A stretch of 64,000 nt of DNA from Enterobacter cloacae subsp. cloacae ATCC 13047 (GCF_000025565.1 NC_014121.1:3224001-3288000); one strand, 5' to 3'; positions 25,582 through 35,583 are shown, numbered from the stretch's first letter. Numbers and translations: made by a program. The notes: generated by a model not told the origin, from the letters alone.

Positions 25582-28059
25582 TTATTGGTAGATGGCGTCG
25601 CTGTATTCCGCGACGGTCAGAGATACCGTGTTATCTGTGTTCGGTTTGATGCTGTTGACCGTCCATAGCTGACTGTCCAGCTCCTCCACTGTCGCAATGA
25701 GATAGCGCGACGGGAGCTGCACAGTGTCTCCGTTCCATATGTTGAGCTGAATGTTGGGGATAGCCGCGGTGAAGCCGTACTTCGTGTCGCTACGGGCGGT
25801 GGCTGGATAACGCAGAGTGGGATTGCCAAGACTGTCGGTTACCAAGACAAACATATCCCCGGAAAAGGTGATCGGTTCGCTGGTATCAAAGTCATTCCCG
25901 GTGCGGCCTGTTATGTAACCCTGCTGCTGGTTGCTGTCGTAGATGTCCGGCATCTGAATGACGCTGCCTACCTGAATGATTCCATCTTCAAACACTTTGG
26001 CGTTCATCTTCACCCTGGAGTAGATAAGTCGCTTCGTTTCGCGCAAAGCGCGTTCCCGCGCCTGGTACTCGTTACGGAATCCGACGATCTCCAGCTTGTT
26101 CGGGTTTTCCGCTTCCTGCTCGACGATAGCGCCGTTCACCACGCGGTAGTTGATGTACGTCTTGTTGTTTGTTGTCGGGTGGACGTATGACACCTGCACG
26201 CCGTCATAACCGCCAGGAAGAGTAGCTTCGTACGTCATTTTGTACTCGTCCGTCTTCATGTTGGCCCGGTTGAATACGGCCGCCGGGTAGTCAACCTTCT
26301 GGTCGCGAGTAAACGTCAGCACGCCATCATCCCAGTAAGCCACCACTGAAGCCGCATTGCAGATCGCCTGTACGCGGTCACCGAGAGAGTCATTCTCATC
26401 GTCAAACGTGTAGTCGAAGTAACCCAGCCGTTTATCAGGCAGGCTTTCAGCGATCGAGTACAGTCCATACAGGTCAATGCTGCTTACCGGCTGCTCGCCC
26501 ATAATCAGCCAGGTGTGCGCCACTGCATCAGCGAACGAGCGCGACGGACGCAGCGTGTAATCCACCGTCTGCGTGTCCAGGTCGTAGGTGATGGTATGGC
26601 GCGTCACCAGCGCGTTATATTTGCGCTCACGGCTTCCCAGCGCGTTCTCGGTCGCCCTCACTTTCACCCGTACCAGCGTGTCAGTCTGGTGAACGACGTT
26701 TGTCCGGATGTTGATACTGTGGATCTCTTCGACCTTCAACAGGCTTGCATCACTGGAGTTATCGGTGCGCTGGAAGCTAACCGCGTACTTTCCGAATCCC
26801 CCGGAAGGTGTGATTTTGTCAGTGCGGTAGAATACCTCACTTGTGGAATCATGCGGGGTCGTCTGCCGGTATGTGAAAGTCTGCTGCGTGCCAGGCACCT
26901 GGTTGTAATCGTCGTCGATTTTCCAGAGGACGACCTTCCAGTTAGTTTCCTTATTTCCGCCCAGGCTGGACTGTGTATGCAGCCAAAGCTGAGTTGACTC
27001 AACCGGGGAGAAGAACGGTCCGACGATCAGAGCCTCGTTGTCATTGAGAATGAACTTCGTGGTGTTTATCGTCGCGTTGGCAGGGATATCCTGTGGTCCC
27101 TGGAGTTGGTTCATCGTGAAGGTGTACCACTGAACTGGGTTAACCACCGCGCCGTCGTTTGTTTCGACTGCGGAAATCAGCGTGCCGGAGAATGTCGCAT
27201 CGGTAGTCACGTTGCCGGAGGCCGTGCTATACGTCACGTTGATGGTGAAAGTCACAGCGTGCGGCAGAACCAGGCCCATGAAGTAATCAAACTCAGCCTG
27301 CTTGACGATTTTCATCGCTATCTGGCCGCCGGAATACGTTCCGCTGACAACCGTGTTTGCCGTTGCTGTTTCGATCGGGAAATCGCTGGCTTCGTTCTGC
27401 CCGGGCACCTCCTGCCCGTCGACGTCATCGAACCCGTATCCCTCAACGATCTGCGGAATAACTTCGCCTGGCTGGAAGAACTGGAATTCGGCACCAGCCA
27501 GTGAGCCGAGGCTTGATTCTGAGTAGCGCACAGACTCGTAATCGTATTTGCCGATCCCGATGCACATCCATTCCGTGACGTACTTTAGGCCGCCGTCGGT
27601 GGACGTCTGGTGCACGTATTCGAATACTGACTCCTGAATCAGATCCGGGAACGAACGAATCTGGCCGTATATGTCTGGCTTGGCCTTATACACACGCGCG
27701 GTGTTTGTCTGACCGGTCAGACTATTGTTTGGTGAGTCGACGGTATTTCCGCCGTTGTTTGCGATAGCTGGCTTCGGCGCCAGGAACGAAAACACCTGGC
27801 CCACCACTTTAAAGATCGGGCTCAGAATGTCGCCGACAATACCTTTCGGCTGGTCGAAAATCTGGATGTTGTCCAGCTCGCTCAACTCAAACGCCAACTC
27901 ATCATCGTCGCCAAGCCTTACGCCGTTGCGGACGATCAGCAGATCACGGTGAAAGGTGGCGTCATTGGCTGCCAGCCAGTCATAAAAAAGGGTGCCGTTT
28001 GGCACCCTACAACGCAGCTTAGGCGTTCCTGGAAAGTTCGATATCTCAACCAGCGCCAT
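25582..28059 (-). CDS. Tail tip / host-specificity protein (TipJ/gpJ-like)
   Basis: The 825-residue central tail-tip protein has a ubiquitin/MoaD-like N terminus (MALVEISNFPGTPKLRCRVPNG), a hydrophobic segment (IVGDILSPIFKVVGQVFSFLAP, about residues 72-93) and the conserved phage J-type core. ATG 28059 is chosen because the preceding 75 codons lie in another frame of the NlpC gene and do not look like protein. It then overlaps that gene by 14 bp. It should close the distal tail and connect to the receptor-binding spike. Confidence 0.85.
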   Translation of the reverse strand: MALVEISNFPGTPKLRCRVPNGTLFYDWLAANDATFHRDLLIVRNGVRLGDDDELAFELSELDNIQIFDQPKGIVGDILSPIFKVVGQVFSFLAPKPAIANNGGNTVDSPNNSLTGQTNTARVYKAKPDIYGQIRSFPDLIQESVFEYVHQTSTDGGLKYVTEWMCIGIGKYDYESVRYSESSLGSLAGAEFQFFQPGEVIPQIVEGYGFDDVDGQEVPGQNEASDFPIETATANTVVSGTYSGGQIAMKIVKQAEFDYFMGLVLPHAVTFTINVTYSTASGNVTTDATFSGTLISAVETNDGAVVNPVQWYTFTMNQLQGPQDIPANATINTTKFILNDNEALIVGPFFSPVESTQLWLHTQSSLGGNKETNWKVVLWKIDDDYNQVPGTQQTFTYRQTTPHDSTSEVFYRTDKITPSGGFGKYAVSFQRTDNSSDASLLKVEEIHSINIRTNVVHQTDTLVRVKVRATENALGSRERKYNALVTRHTITYDLDTQTVDYTLRPSRSFADAVAHTWLIMGEQPVSSIDLYGLYSIAESLPDKRLGYFDYTFDDENDSLGDRVQAICNAASVVAYWDDGVLTFTRDQKVDYPAAVFNRANMKTDEYKMTYEATLPGGYDGVQVSYVHPTTNNKTYINYRVVNGAIVEQEAENPNKLEIVGFRNEYQARERALRETKRLIYSRVKMNAKVFEDGIIQVGSVIQMPDIYDSNQQQGYITGRTGNDFDTSEPITFSGDMFVLVTDSLGNPTLRYPATARSDTKYGFTAAIPNIQLNIWNGDTVQLPSRYLIATVEELDSQLWTVNSIKPNTDNTVSLTVAEYSDAIYQ

Positions 28060-28438
28060 ATTCGAAAAACTCCACTTTAGTGAATGCACGCTGAATGACC
28101 AGCAACGAGTCCATGCGCACGCTTCCGTTCTCGCCGCGTGAATGCAGCGCCTGCCTGTTAAGCACCAGCCCAACGTGCGCCGGTTGCGCGCCGCGGTACC
28201 AGACAAATATTCCCCCATCGATCGGTTTATCGACCTGGCGCCAGAAGACGACGTCCCCCTGATAGCAGGTGAAGAAGTCCTCACCGGCTTCGTAGTCCGG
28301 TGTCTGGTGCAGCTCTATACCGATAACGTGCCGGTAATACAGCACAACCAGCCCCCAGCAGTCGACTTTCTCGAACGAGCAGGCCCGGTTAGCCCACGGT
28401 ACTCCGATAACCCGCCGGATAAATTCATCTTTAGTCAT
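28046..28438 (-). CDS. NlpC/P60-like tail assembly peptidase
   Basis: The 130-residue protein has the NlpC/P60 cysteine-peptidase arrangement: Cys27 in DCWGL and His88 in PAHVGL. It corresponds to the small tail-tip peptidase encoded before gpJ in lambdoid siphophages (gpK-like), which may cut peptidoglycan cross-links during DNA entry or mature the tail. It overlaps the tail-tip gene by 14 bp. Confidence 0.83.
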   Translation of the reverse strand: MTKDEFIRRVIGVPWANRACSFEKVDCWGLVVLYYRHVIGIELHQTPDYEAGEDFFTCYQGDVVFWRQVDKPIDGGIFVWYRGAQPAHVGLVLNRQALHSRGENGSVRMDSLLVIQRAFTKVEFFEYGAG

Positions 28439-28447
28439 GCGGATTCC

Positions 28448-28918
28448 TTATAGGTACTGGAGTCCAGTGTATTCGCGGGGATCGTATAATTTTCCAATAT
28501 TATTATTGAGCGGGTTGGTCACAGACAGAGTGACCGATGCGGCGTCGGCATCAATATCTACCGTCTTGACGTATAACTGCCAGGACTTAATCGGCACCGA
28601 CACATCGCCGCTGTCGAAGATCTGCCGCGTGGCCGTGATGGCTGTCAGCCTGGCCGCCCCCTTCCACTGTTTCATCAGCGCTTTGATATCCGACGACAAC
28701 CGGCCTAACTTCACCGTCGCGTCGATCACCGGCGTGCCGCTCTGCTGACTCTCCTCGATTTCAAAGCGCGCGGGAGTGTACGTCTGGCCGCCAAGCGTCT
28801 TCGCAAAGAACTGCTTGTCGACCAGGCGGACGTAGCCAAAGGATGGATGGTAGAACGTGATGGTATCGTATAGACCGCGCGTCGGGCGCTGCTGCTTATA
28901 TTGACGAAAAGATGGCAT
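28448..28918 (-). CDS. DUF1833-type minor tail protein
   Basis: The 156-residue protein is of the DUF1833 phage family, with the typical sequence YDTITFYHPSFGYVRLVDKQFF near the N terminus and SWQLYVKTVDIDADAASVTLSV later. In siphophages it lies between the tape measure and tail tip and is taken as a tail-tip component (gpL-like position). It shares one base with the next upstream gene. Confidence 0.75.
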   Translation of the reverse strand: MPSFRQYKQQRPTRGLYDTITFYHPSFGYVRLVDKQFFAKTLGGQTYTPARFEIEESQQSGTPVIDATVKLGRLSSDIKALMKQWKGAARLTAITATRQIFDSGDVSVPIKSWQLYVKTVDIDADAASVTLSVTNPLNNNIGKLYDPREYTGLQYL

Positions 28919-29415
28919 CAGGGGATCCTCGGGAGACTTTCCGGATCACGCCCGTCCGGATAACCCGTAACCACGATATCCAGCCACGAATCCCAAGGCG
29001 GCGGCAGTTCAACAATGATGTCGTCGAATTCGTCGTCTGCGTTGTAAAGGTGGTTGGCGATAACGGTTCCCGTCCAGGTCACCACTCCGCCGTCGATACT
29101 GGTTTGCACCGGCATCTGCGTGAAGTGAAGCTCCTGTAGCTGCAGTCCACTGCCGCCAAGATTGATATTCATCCGGAACCAGTTCAGCCCCCGGTTGAGA
29201 TAGTTCGGGCTGCGCAGCCACTGCTGGAAGGCGCGCTCCTGCGCCAGAGTGAAGATCCACGTCAGTGACCAGGTCACTTTCAGGTCGTCGGTTTGATTCT
29301 CGAAGATTGCCGGGCCGACCGCTGGCTGATCGGTCTGGAACCCGGTATCAAGCGTCATGTTTTTGCTGGCCTTCTGCGCCAGCGGCAGCCAGTCGGGATA
29401 GTCGATAATTGGCAT
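28918..29415 (-). CDS. Minor tail protein (gpM-like position)
   Basis: The 165-residue protein begins MPIIDYPDWLPLAQKASKNM and contains LTWIFTLAQERAFQQWLRSP, patterns found in phage minor tail proteins encoded straight after the tape measure. It overlaps both neighbours by one base, indicating a tightly coupled tail operon. It is assigned by position and family resemblance. Confidence 0.68.
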   Translation of the reverse strand: MPIIDYPDWLPLAQKASKNMTLDTGFQTDQPAVGPAIFENQTDDLKVTWSLTWIFTLAQERAFQQWLRSPNYLNRGLNWFRMNINLGGSGLQLQELHFTQMPVQTSIDGGVVTWTGTVIANHLYNADDEFDDIIVELPPPWDSWLDIVVTGYPDGRDPESLPRIP

Positions 29416-32400
29416 CAGCCCTGCCCTCTTGGCGTGCGTTTAACGTTCATGTTGCTGGTTATGGCGTTACTGATTGGCCCGCCGTTGTTCAGGTCAGCGA
29501 CGATTAAATCCACAGTCACGCCGCCATTGCCGTCAGAACTGGCCTGCGCATCTATTGATGAACCGTTATAGTTCTGAACATTTAAGACAACGTTGATGCC
29601 TCCCCCACCCTGCATATCCTTGTTGCTGATCACCTTGCCGTTGTCGCCCGGTATCATGTACTGCTTACCGGTACTGGCCTGGTAAATCTCCGGCTTCCCT
29701 CGCTCACCGACCTGATAAAGACCTCCTGCATTCACCGGGCCGCCATTGTAACGCATACCGGTTAAAGCAAGGCCCTGTGCCAGGCCTACCGTTGAAGCAA
29801 TTCCTGTCATGGCAGGAACTGAGTTCCCACCAAAAGAGGCAAGACTGGCAAAGGCTGCTGCCGGAGCCCATGCTTTAGCCAGAAATACAGCCTCCGTCGC
29901 ACTGGCAGCAGTAGCTGCTGCGCCCAATGTCTGCCCTATAATGAAGTTTTTGAGAGCCTCTACCCCAACCTGGACTAGCGCATTTACCACGCTATTCAGC
30001 ATCGTGTTACCGAGTGAGCGCATAGCATCCTGCGCTGACATCGTTCCGGTGATCAGCCCGGTTAACGCATTAGATGCATTACCTGAAAACGCATCTACTG
30101 CACTTGTCAGCATGCTGTACCCCAGGCTCTGCTGGCTAAGAAGCTCCCATTGTGCAGCGGTTCTTTGCTGCTCATACTGCGTATCGGCAGCATTTTTAAG
30201 GGCTAATGCATTCTGGTGAGCTAATAACCCCTGCTGCTCGAACTGTTGGATAAGGGCCAGTTGCTGTGCGTGCTGATTAGCTAATTGCTGCACTGGATCA
30301 ACCTGTGCAACTGCCTCTTGCTGTGGCGTCACCGCCTGCTGCGCGCGGATTTTTGCGAGGTTTGCCTGGTGAGTTGCCTCCAGTCTCTCAGATGTCTGAT
30401 TGAACTGCTCCTGACTGATTTTCTTAGCAGCCAGAGCGGTATTCAGATCCTGAACATCTTGCTTATAGCTGGCGTTTTCGCGCGCTTCCGGTAGAAGCTT
30501 TTGCGCGGCAGCCTCGGCCTTGATGGCATTCGCCGTATCCCATTTCTCTGCAGCATACTGGCGGGCTTCGGCGATCTGGGCCTGAGTCGCGCCCTTCCCA
30601 AGAGATTGCTCGGCATTAAGAATGGCCTGCTCTCTGCTAAGTTCTTGAGTTGACCCAGCCGCCAGTTCTGCTTGCTGCTTCAGGTTTGCCAGCTTCTGAG
30701 CAACAGATTCAGCAGAAGACGCTGATTTTTTCCCCTGCTGCTCACTCTCTTGTTGAGCTTTATTCCTGGCTTCTTCTGACTTCTCTAAATCATAATTCTC
30801 AGCAGCCAGCCTGCCAGCTGCAGAGATTTGATTCTGATTGTCAGTGACCTTGGCAGCCTGGATCCTTGCTTTGGCTATCGCCCGCTCTCTTTCATCCTGA
30901 ATTTTAAGTAATTCATTCTGCTCTTCCAGAGTAGCGATAACTTTATCCCCCTCCTTGGTCGCCGGAGATATCTGAAGCGCTTTTGGGTCGAAGCTTTTTC
31001 CGGCCTGATTAGCTCGGTTTATTTCATCAGCTGTTTCTCCAAAGGCTTTCGCTACCGCACCCTGCACCTGCTCGAGGGACCATGATTTTTCAATGAGTTG
31101 GTCATGAACTCCCATCGCCGTGAGCATGTTGTTCGTGAGCGTTCGAGTCGCCTCTGACGCGGTTTCTTCTGTCCTGGATAATTTATCCTTTGCAGCCTCA
31201 AGGTCTCGCGTCTTACGCGCCAAATCATCAGACACTTCAGCTTGTTGCCGGGCAAAGTCTGCGCCCTGCCCCATAGATTCAGCAACCTTCTGGGCGGCCG
31301 GGGTAAAGTTCTGGTATCTGTCTCTCAGCGAGTCAACTTCACTTTGCAGATCGGCAACAGCCTCTTTCTGAGCTCGAATAGAATTATTTGCATCTGCAAT
31401 TGCCCCACGCAGCTGCGTGTTTGACATTGCATTCATGGCAGCATTTAGCTTATCCAGACCATCAGCGAAGGCGATAGCCTCCTCTTTTGCCTGCTGGGCT
31501 TTCTGCCAGAAATAGAAGATAGCTCCGGCAGCAAGCATAGCCGCCCCAGCTGGACCACCTATAAGAGCAAGCGCACCGCGAGCCATTCCGATACCAACGG
31601 ACGCTGCACGAGCAGCTGTCGCCGCACGGGCCGACGCTGCAGCCTGGGCAGTTTCAGCCTCCGCAAGAGCAAGAGATGCGGTAGTAGCCCGTGTTTTTGC
31701 GGCCACAAGAGCATCCATTGCCAGCATCTCTGCAGCGCTACCTTTTGCCACGTTATATTCAGCCTGGGCCAGCGCGAGAGAAGATAGAGCAGCCTCTTTA
31801 TCAGCAAGAGCCTTACGCTGAACAGAATTAGCAGCAACCAAAGCAGCCTGTGCCGTCTGATTGTCTGCTACGACCTGCTGACGAGATGCTGCGATATCTG
31901 CAATTTTCGCAGAGGTGGCCATGGTCAGAGCGCCGACATATCGCGCGCCCATAACACCTGCAACAATGGTCAGAGTAGCGCTGAGAACGTCCAGGTTTTC
32001 ACTGAGTGTAATAACTGAATCACTGAATATTTTGACGCCAGTTTTTACAGTGGCATTCTCGCCAAAGAACTTCGTGATGTTGTTGTTGGCAATTTCAAGA
32101 GACTGGCTGATCGTTGCAGTAGTTTTAGCGAACTCCTGTCCAATTTTATCGCCCTGAGAAAGCAACCCATTCACGATCACATCAGTGGTTAACTTGCCCT
32201 CTGCAGCCATGTTTCTGAGCGCCCCAATGCTGACATTCATAGAGTCAGCAAGAGCAATCATGAGCCGGTTACCCTGCTCGTTCACAGAGTTAAATTCATC
32301 ACCTCTTAAAGCTCCGGACGCCAGCCCCTGAGCAAGCTGAATGATTGCGTTGCTTGCCTCCTCGGCTGTTGACCCTGAGACCACGAAGCCCTGGTTAATA

Positions 32401-32864
32401 ATGGTTGTCAGCCTGGTAATGTCCTCAACACTGACACCATAACTCCGTGTTGATCGCTCGAGACGTGCATAGAGAGTGGCCGTGGCATCGAGACCTGAAC
32501 GAGTCTTTTGAGAGATATCAAAAACACGCTCGGTGACATCAGCCAAGGTCTCAAAAGGAGGTACGGAATCCCTGACGGCGTTTGCCAGTTTATTACTCAG
32601 GTCCTGCCATGCCTGGGCATATGCGCCAACCTGCTGGACAGAAAGAGCTGCTATGAGCGCTTTCGCGACGCCAGTTAAGCTGGACATAGTGCCTTCAATC
32701 GAGGACAGGGATCGCTCAGTGCGGTTTAATCCCGCCTCAAGACGACCCATGCTACCGTTGAGCCCATTCAACGCGGCATCAATATCCCGGCGTCCCTGAA
32801 GGATCCCGGCGGTGTCCATGTCAACTTCATAAACAATCGTTCCAGCGCTGACAGTACCATCCAT
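29415..32864 (-). CDS. Tail tape measure protein
   Basis: The 1149-residue protein has the usual tape-measure features: an N-terminal tape-measure domain (about 60-270, with LTTIINQGFVVSGSTAEEASNAI), a hydrophobic segment (about 425-460, ALALIGGPAGAAMLAAGAIFYF) and very long alanine- and glutamine-rich coiled coils. Its length sets that of the tail, about 170 nm at 1.5 angstrom per residue. It is preceded by a terminator and by the putative tail-assembly chaperone gene. Confidence 0.93.
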   Translation of the reverse strand: MDGTVSAGTIVYEVDMDTAGILQGRRDIDAALNGLNGSMGRLEAGLNRTERSLSSIEGTMSSLTGVAKALIAALSVQQVGAYAQAWQDLSNKLANAVRDSVPPFETLADVTERVFDISQKTRSGLDATATLYARLERSTRSYGVSVEDITRLTTIINQGFVVSGSTAEEASNAIIQLAQGLASGALRGDEFNSVNEQGNRLMIALADSMNVSIGALRNMAAEGKLTTDVIVNGLLSQGDKIGQEFAKTTATISQSLEIANNNITKFFGENATVKTGVKIFSDSVITLSENLDVLSATLTIVAGVMGARYVGALTMATSAKIADIAASRQQVVADNQTAQAALVAANSVQRKALADKEAALSSLALAQAEYNVAKGSAAEMLAMDALVAAKTRATTASLALAEAETAQAAASARAATAARAASVGIGMARGALALIGGPAGAAMLAAGAIFYFWQKAQQAKEEAIAFADGLDKLNAAMNAMSNTQLRGAIADANNSIRAQKEAVADLQSEVDSLRDRYQNFTPAAQKVAESMGQGADFARQQAEVSDDLARKTRDLEAAKDKLSRTEETASEATRTLTNNMLTAMGVHDQLIEKSWSLEQVQGAVAKAFGETADEINRANQAGKSFDPKALQISPATKEGDKVIATLEEQNELLKIQDERERAIAKARIQAAKVTDNQNQISAAGRLAAENYDLEKSEEARNKAQQESEQQGKKSASSAESVAQKLANLKQQAELAAGSTQELSREQAILNAEQSLGKGATQAQIAEARQYAAEKWDTANAIKAEAAAQKLLPEARENASYKQDVQDLNTALAAKKISQEQFNQTSERLEATHQANLAKIRAQQAVTPQQEAVAQVDPVQQLANQHAQQLALIQQFEQQGLLAHQNALALKNAADTQYEQQRTAAQWELLSQQSLGYSMLTSAVDAFSGNASNALTGLITGTMSAQDAMRSLGNTMLNSVVNALVQVGVEALKNFIIGQTLGAAATAASATEAVFLAKAWAPAAAFASLASFGGNSVPAMTGIASTVGLAQGLALTGMRYNGGPVNAGGLYQVGERGKPEIYQASTGKQYMIPGDNGKVISNKDMQGGGGINVVLNVQNYNGSSIDAQASSDGNGGVTVDLIVADLNNGGPISNAITSNMNVKRTPRGQG

Positions 32865-32883
32865 AATCTAATCTCCGGGCAAT

Positions 32884-32907
32884 AAAAAACCCCGCCTGAG
32901 CGAGGTT
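32884..32907 (-). terminator. Terminator before the tape measure gene
   Basis: Minus strand CCTCGC, TCAG, GCGGGG and six T. It is one of several similar short terminators between structural genes. Confidence 0.8.
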
Positions 32908-32922
32908 ACTGTAATGAACAGC

Positions 32923-33606
32923 TCATGCCGCCTGCTGAGCCATCGACACTCTTCTTGCTTTTTTGGCTAAATAATCCTCTGATATTGAGTCATATTCTTC
33001 CCTGGTAAATCCTTTCTGGTCCGGGTATTTGGCAGCAATTAAATACTGAAACTCAGTCATGGTAAGCTGCTCCGCCTCATCCCGACTCATACCAAAATGA
33101 TTTCTGGCTGCGCTGATATACTCGAATGCATTAAATTCAGATGTCGTGCTGGTATTCTCATGGCGCTGTAGCTTTCTTATCCTGGCTTTCCCAATAATGC
33201 CGTGCGTTATTAGTGCTTGCGCAATCACAACCATATCAAACTCATCCATTGCCCCATGCCGGAGTTTGAATGGCTTTCCTTTGGTTTTGGCTATGCGTAG
33301 CTCACCAATCAATGGGGTAACGTCTGTGTCGCAACAGGATGAAAGCACCGTCATTGCAGCCATTATTGCTTTTTTCCCATAACTGGTTGTTCTTATATGC
33401 TGAATGAGCCACTCAGGCACCAATCCATAGGCATTGATGGCCGACCTTATAAGATCTGATACTTCATCATGATGAAGATCATAGAAAGCAGTAACGATAT
33501 CTTTTGGCTCGCCTATTCGAGTCATATTGATAAACGATGGACGGAAAAAGTATTCCTTTTCGCCAGCAGCAATAAGGAATTCGCCAATTTCTTTTAATGG
33601 GATCAT
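32923..33606 (-). CDS. Putative tail assembly chaperone (DUF6246-like)
   Basis: The 227-residue soluble helical protein lies between the major tail protein and the tape measure, the place of the gpG/gpGT chaperones. The start MIPLKEIGEFLIAAGEKEYFFRPSFINM recalls a family of phage proteins annotated as DUF6246. I see no downstream overlapping frame giving a GT-type extension, unlike lambda. The function is assigned by position. Confidence 0.6.
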   Translation of the reverse strand: MIPLKEIGEFLIAAGEKEYFFRPSFINMTRIGEPKDIVTAFYDLHHDEVSDLIRSAINAYGLVPEWLIQHIRTTSYGKKAIMAAMTVLSSCCDTDVTPLIGELRIAKTKGKPFKLRHGAMDEFDMVVIAQALITHGIIGKARIRKLQRHENTSTTSEFNAFEYISAARNHFGMSRDEAEQLTMTEFQYLIAAKYPDQKGFTREEYDSISEDYLAKKARRVSMAQQAA

Positions 33607-33665
33607 GGGTCAATTCCGTTTAGCGGTCATTATCAAGGGCAGCACGCCGCCCTTTGGAATGTCCG

Positions 33666-34409
33666 TTACGTAACGGTAACCGTATGCACGGCCACAAAGT
33701 TGCCGTCTTCGGTGTTGATGATGATCTGCGCGCTGCCGGTGGCGACGCGCGTCACGGTAACGGTGTTGCCGGATGCGGTGGCCGTTGCTTTGGTCGCATC
33801 GGTAGTCGCTACAGTGAAATCTTTGTTGGTTGCGCCGGTTGGTGCGATGTTCACCGTGAAGGTGCTGGTACCGCCTGCCGTGCCGGTGCTGGTTGTCGGG
33901 GTTACCGTCACGCCAGTCACCGCAACCGCAGTGATTTCGTTCACTTCGATAGTGCTCGCATCGCCGACTTTGAACTCAGTAGAGAACGTGACGATGTCGT
34001 TGGTACCACCGTCAGAGCTCAGCGCCGTGATGTTCATGTAGCCGATGAATTCGACCGGGCCGTAGTCCATGCGCACCCAGATACCAGGCTGGCGCTTGGC
34101 CTTCAGCTCATCAGCGAAATACTTGATGAACTTGCCGACACCGTACTGATCCAGTTTGTCCTTCTTGCGCACTTCGCCTTCAAAGCTCAGGGTAAAATCA
34201 CTGTTGGTGATGATGGTCTCGACATAGCCGCCTCCGTCATCCGCATCAGAGGTAACCGAGTTCGGGTTGAAGTCGAAGCCCTTAGACGTACCGGCAGCCA
34301 GCGCCATCCACTCAGATTCAAGTGGCTTGACGTCAGGGCAGCCATCGGCGACTTCCAGCACGACCGCACCGCCGAACAGGCGCTCGTTCGAGTTCTGGCA
34401 ATTAGCCAT
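33666..34409 (-). CDS. Major tail tube protein with C-terminal Ig-like domain
   Basis: The 247-residue protein has an N-terminal tail-tube domain (to about 160) and a Thr/Ala-rich C-terminal Ig-like (Big_2 type) domain, with AVAVTGVTVTPTTSTGTAGG followed by ATASGNTVTVTRVATGSAQI. Tube proteins with such a decoration domain on the virion surface are common (lambda gpV). Terminators lie on both sides, fitting strong separate expression. Confidence 0.85.
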   Translation of the reverse strand: MANCQNSNERLFGGAVVLEVADGCPDVKPLESEWMALAAGTSKGFDFNPNSVTSDADDGGGYVETIITNSDFTLSFEGEVRKKDKLDQYGVGKFIKYFADELKAKRQPGIWVRMDYGPVEFIGYMNITALSSDGGTNDIVTFSTEFKVGDASTIEVNEITAVAVTGVTVTPTTSTGTAGGTSTFTVNIAPTGATNKDFTVATTDATKATATASGNTVTVTRVATGSAQIIINTEDGNFVAVHTVTVT

Positions 34410-34438
34410 GTGAAACTCCTCTTTGACGTATAAAAGAA

Positions 34439-34455
34439 AACCCGCCTGAGCGGGT
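34439..34455 (-). terminator. Terminator upstream of the tail tube gene
   Basis: Minus strand AACCCGC, TCAG, GCGGGTT and a T-rich run, between the tail terminator-like gene and the tube gene. Confidence 0.78.
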
Positions 34456-34472
34456 TATTTGGTTGGGAATGG

Positions 34473-34856
34473 CTAGTCGCCAAACGTGCATGCAAATTGC
34501 AATCGGAAGACTATTCGCCCTTCTTCTGTTAGCACAGGGGGCGGGATTGCGCCCATGTTCTGGATGTAGCCGACACACTCGTCAGCCATGGGGTTGGCCT
34601 GGACGTAATCGACGATGCGCTGTACGGCATTGAGTGCGTCTTTGCGCTTATCTTTTGCGCCTACTACGTCGACCAGGACGTGATACTCAGAGCCGAGGTC
34701 TGTACGGATATTCGAGCCGCCGTTTGGCCTGAACACCATGATCGCTTTCGACAGGTCGCCGGGGTCATCGTACATCAGCTGCTGCACTGTGAAACCCACA
34801 GTTATCCCGGCATCGACGAACATGTTTCTGACCCGCTCATGCATCATTGGTGTCAT
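34473..34856 (-). CDS. Tail terminator-like protein
   Basis: The 127-residue protein starts MTPMMHERVRNMFVDAGITVGF and ends in a beta-rich part. Size and place, just before the tail tube gene and after an HK97-gp10-like gene, match tail terminator proteins (gpU-like). It overlaps the upstream gene by four bases. It is assigned mainly by position. Confidence 0.6.
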   Translation of the reverse strand: MTPMMHERVRNMFVDAGITVGFTVQQLMYDDPGDLSKAIMVFRPNGGSNIRTDLGSEYHVLVDVVGAKDKRKDALNAVQRIVDYVQANPMADECVGYIQNMGAIPPPVLTEEGRIVFRLQFACTFGD

Positions 34857-35221
34857 AGTGAAAGCTCCTTACGCACAACATCATCGATGGCAGAGCGCTC
34901 CTCTTCAAATCCAAGGGTGAGGAATTCTTTTTTAGCAGTTGAGCGACGGAACCTCTGCGGGTTGCCAGGGTCATGAACATAAACGGCATAGTTGGTCGAG
35001 TAACCAACCCTGCCTGTGATTACAGCTCCGTCAGTTACGATTTCGCGAAACTGGCTATTCAAAAGTGCTGAGGTATCGATCGGCGTGTAAAGTGCCGCTC
35101 TAGCCGCCCCAAGAATCATCGCAGACTGGAGCGCTCGAATGATTTTCCTACCCTGAATATCATTCAGAATTCTGTCAATATTGCGCTCAACACGTGCCGC
35201 GCCACGAATTTTTATGCCCAT
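34853..35221 (-). CDS. HK97 gp10-like head-tail connector protein
   Basis: The 122-residue protein matches the HK97-gp10 pattern: an amphipathic N-terminal helix, TPIDTSALLNSQFR and GRVGYSTNYAVYVHDP, the last typical of the family. It completes the connector or tail on the head side. It has a four-base overlap with the next gene and a two-base gap to the previous one. Confidence 0.75.
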   Translation of the reverse strand: MGIKIRGAARVERNIDRILNDIQGRKIIRALQSAMILGAARAALYTPIDTSALLNSQFREIVTDGAVITGRVGYSTNYAVYVHDPGNPQRFRRSTAKKEFLTLGFEEERSAIDDVVRKELSL

Positions 35222-35223
35222 AA

Positions 35224-35583
35224 TTACACTCTGCTTGAGGCCGTTATAATGGCGTAATCATCCGTCAGTCGCTCGAACGTATCGGCGTAACGGATAACCT
35301 GACGCACCTCGTCAGCACCTGCCGCAACCGGGTTTGCTTCATTCGATACGCCAATCATGATGTAATCACCAGCGGCCGCCAACGCGAACTCCGTCCAGAC
35401 AGTGTTCTTCACGACGATTTCAGCGCCCAGGCTGGCTAACTTCTTGCTGAGCCCGCCCTCGTAATCACAGGGGATTTTCTCAGGTTCGGCATAGCCCAGC
35501 GGATCGCCGTATTCGTCATTTCCTTCCAGCTTGCGCCAGATGGTCGCCGTGGCTGTGTATGACCAGTTCGCTACCGATGACAT
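35224..35583 (-). CDS. Head-tail adaptor-like protein
   Basis: The 119-residue beta-rich protein starts MSSVANWSYTATATIWRK. ATG 35583 is preferred over 35625 because it shares one base with the stop of the upstream gene, as elsewhere in this operon. The placement fits head completion proteins of the gpFII or Ad3 kind. The family is not firmly recognised. Confidence 0.58.
   Translation of the reverse strand: MSSVANWSYTATATIWRKLEGNDEYGDPLGYAEPEKIPCDYEGGLSKKLASLGAEIVVKNTVWTEFALAAAGDYIMIGVSNEANPVAAGADEVRQVIRYADTFERLTDDYAIITASSRV

Noticed and set aside
28060..28284. N-terminal 75-codon extension of the tail-tip protein
   Set aside because: It runs antiphase through the NlpC/P60 gene, is rich in Arg, Cys and Trp like a shadow frame, and the known family starts at MALVEISNFPG.
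32923..33606. Lambda G/GT-type frameshift product
   Set aside because: Only 58 bp separate this gene from the tape measure, and they hold a terminator rather than an overlapping T frame.
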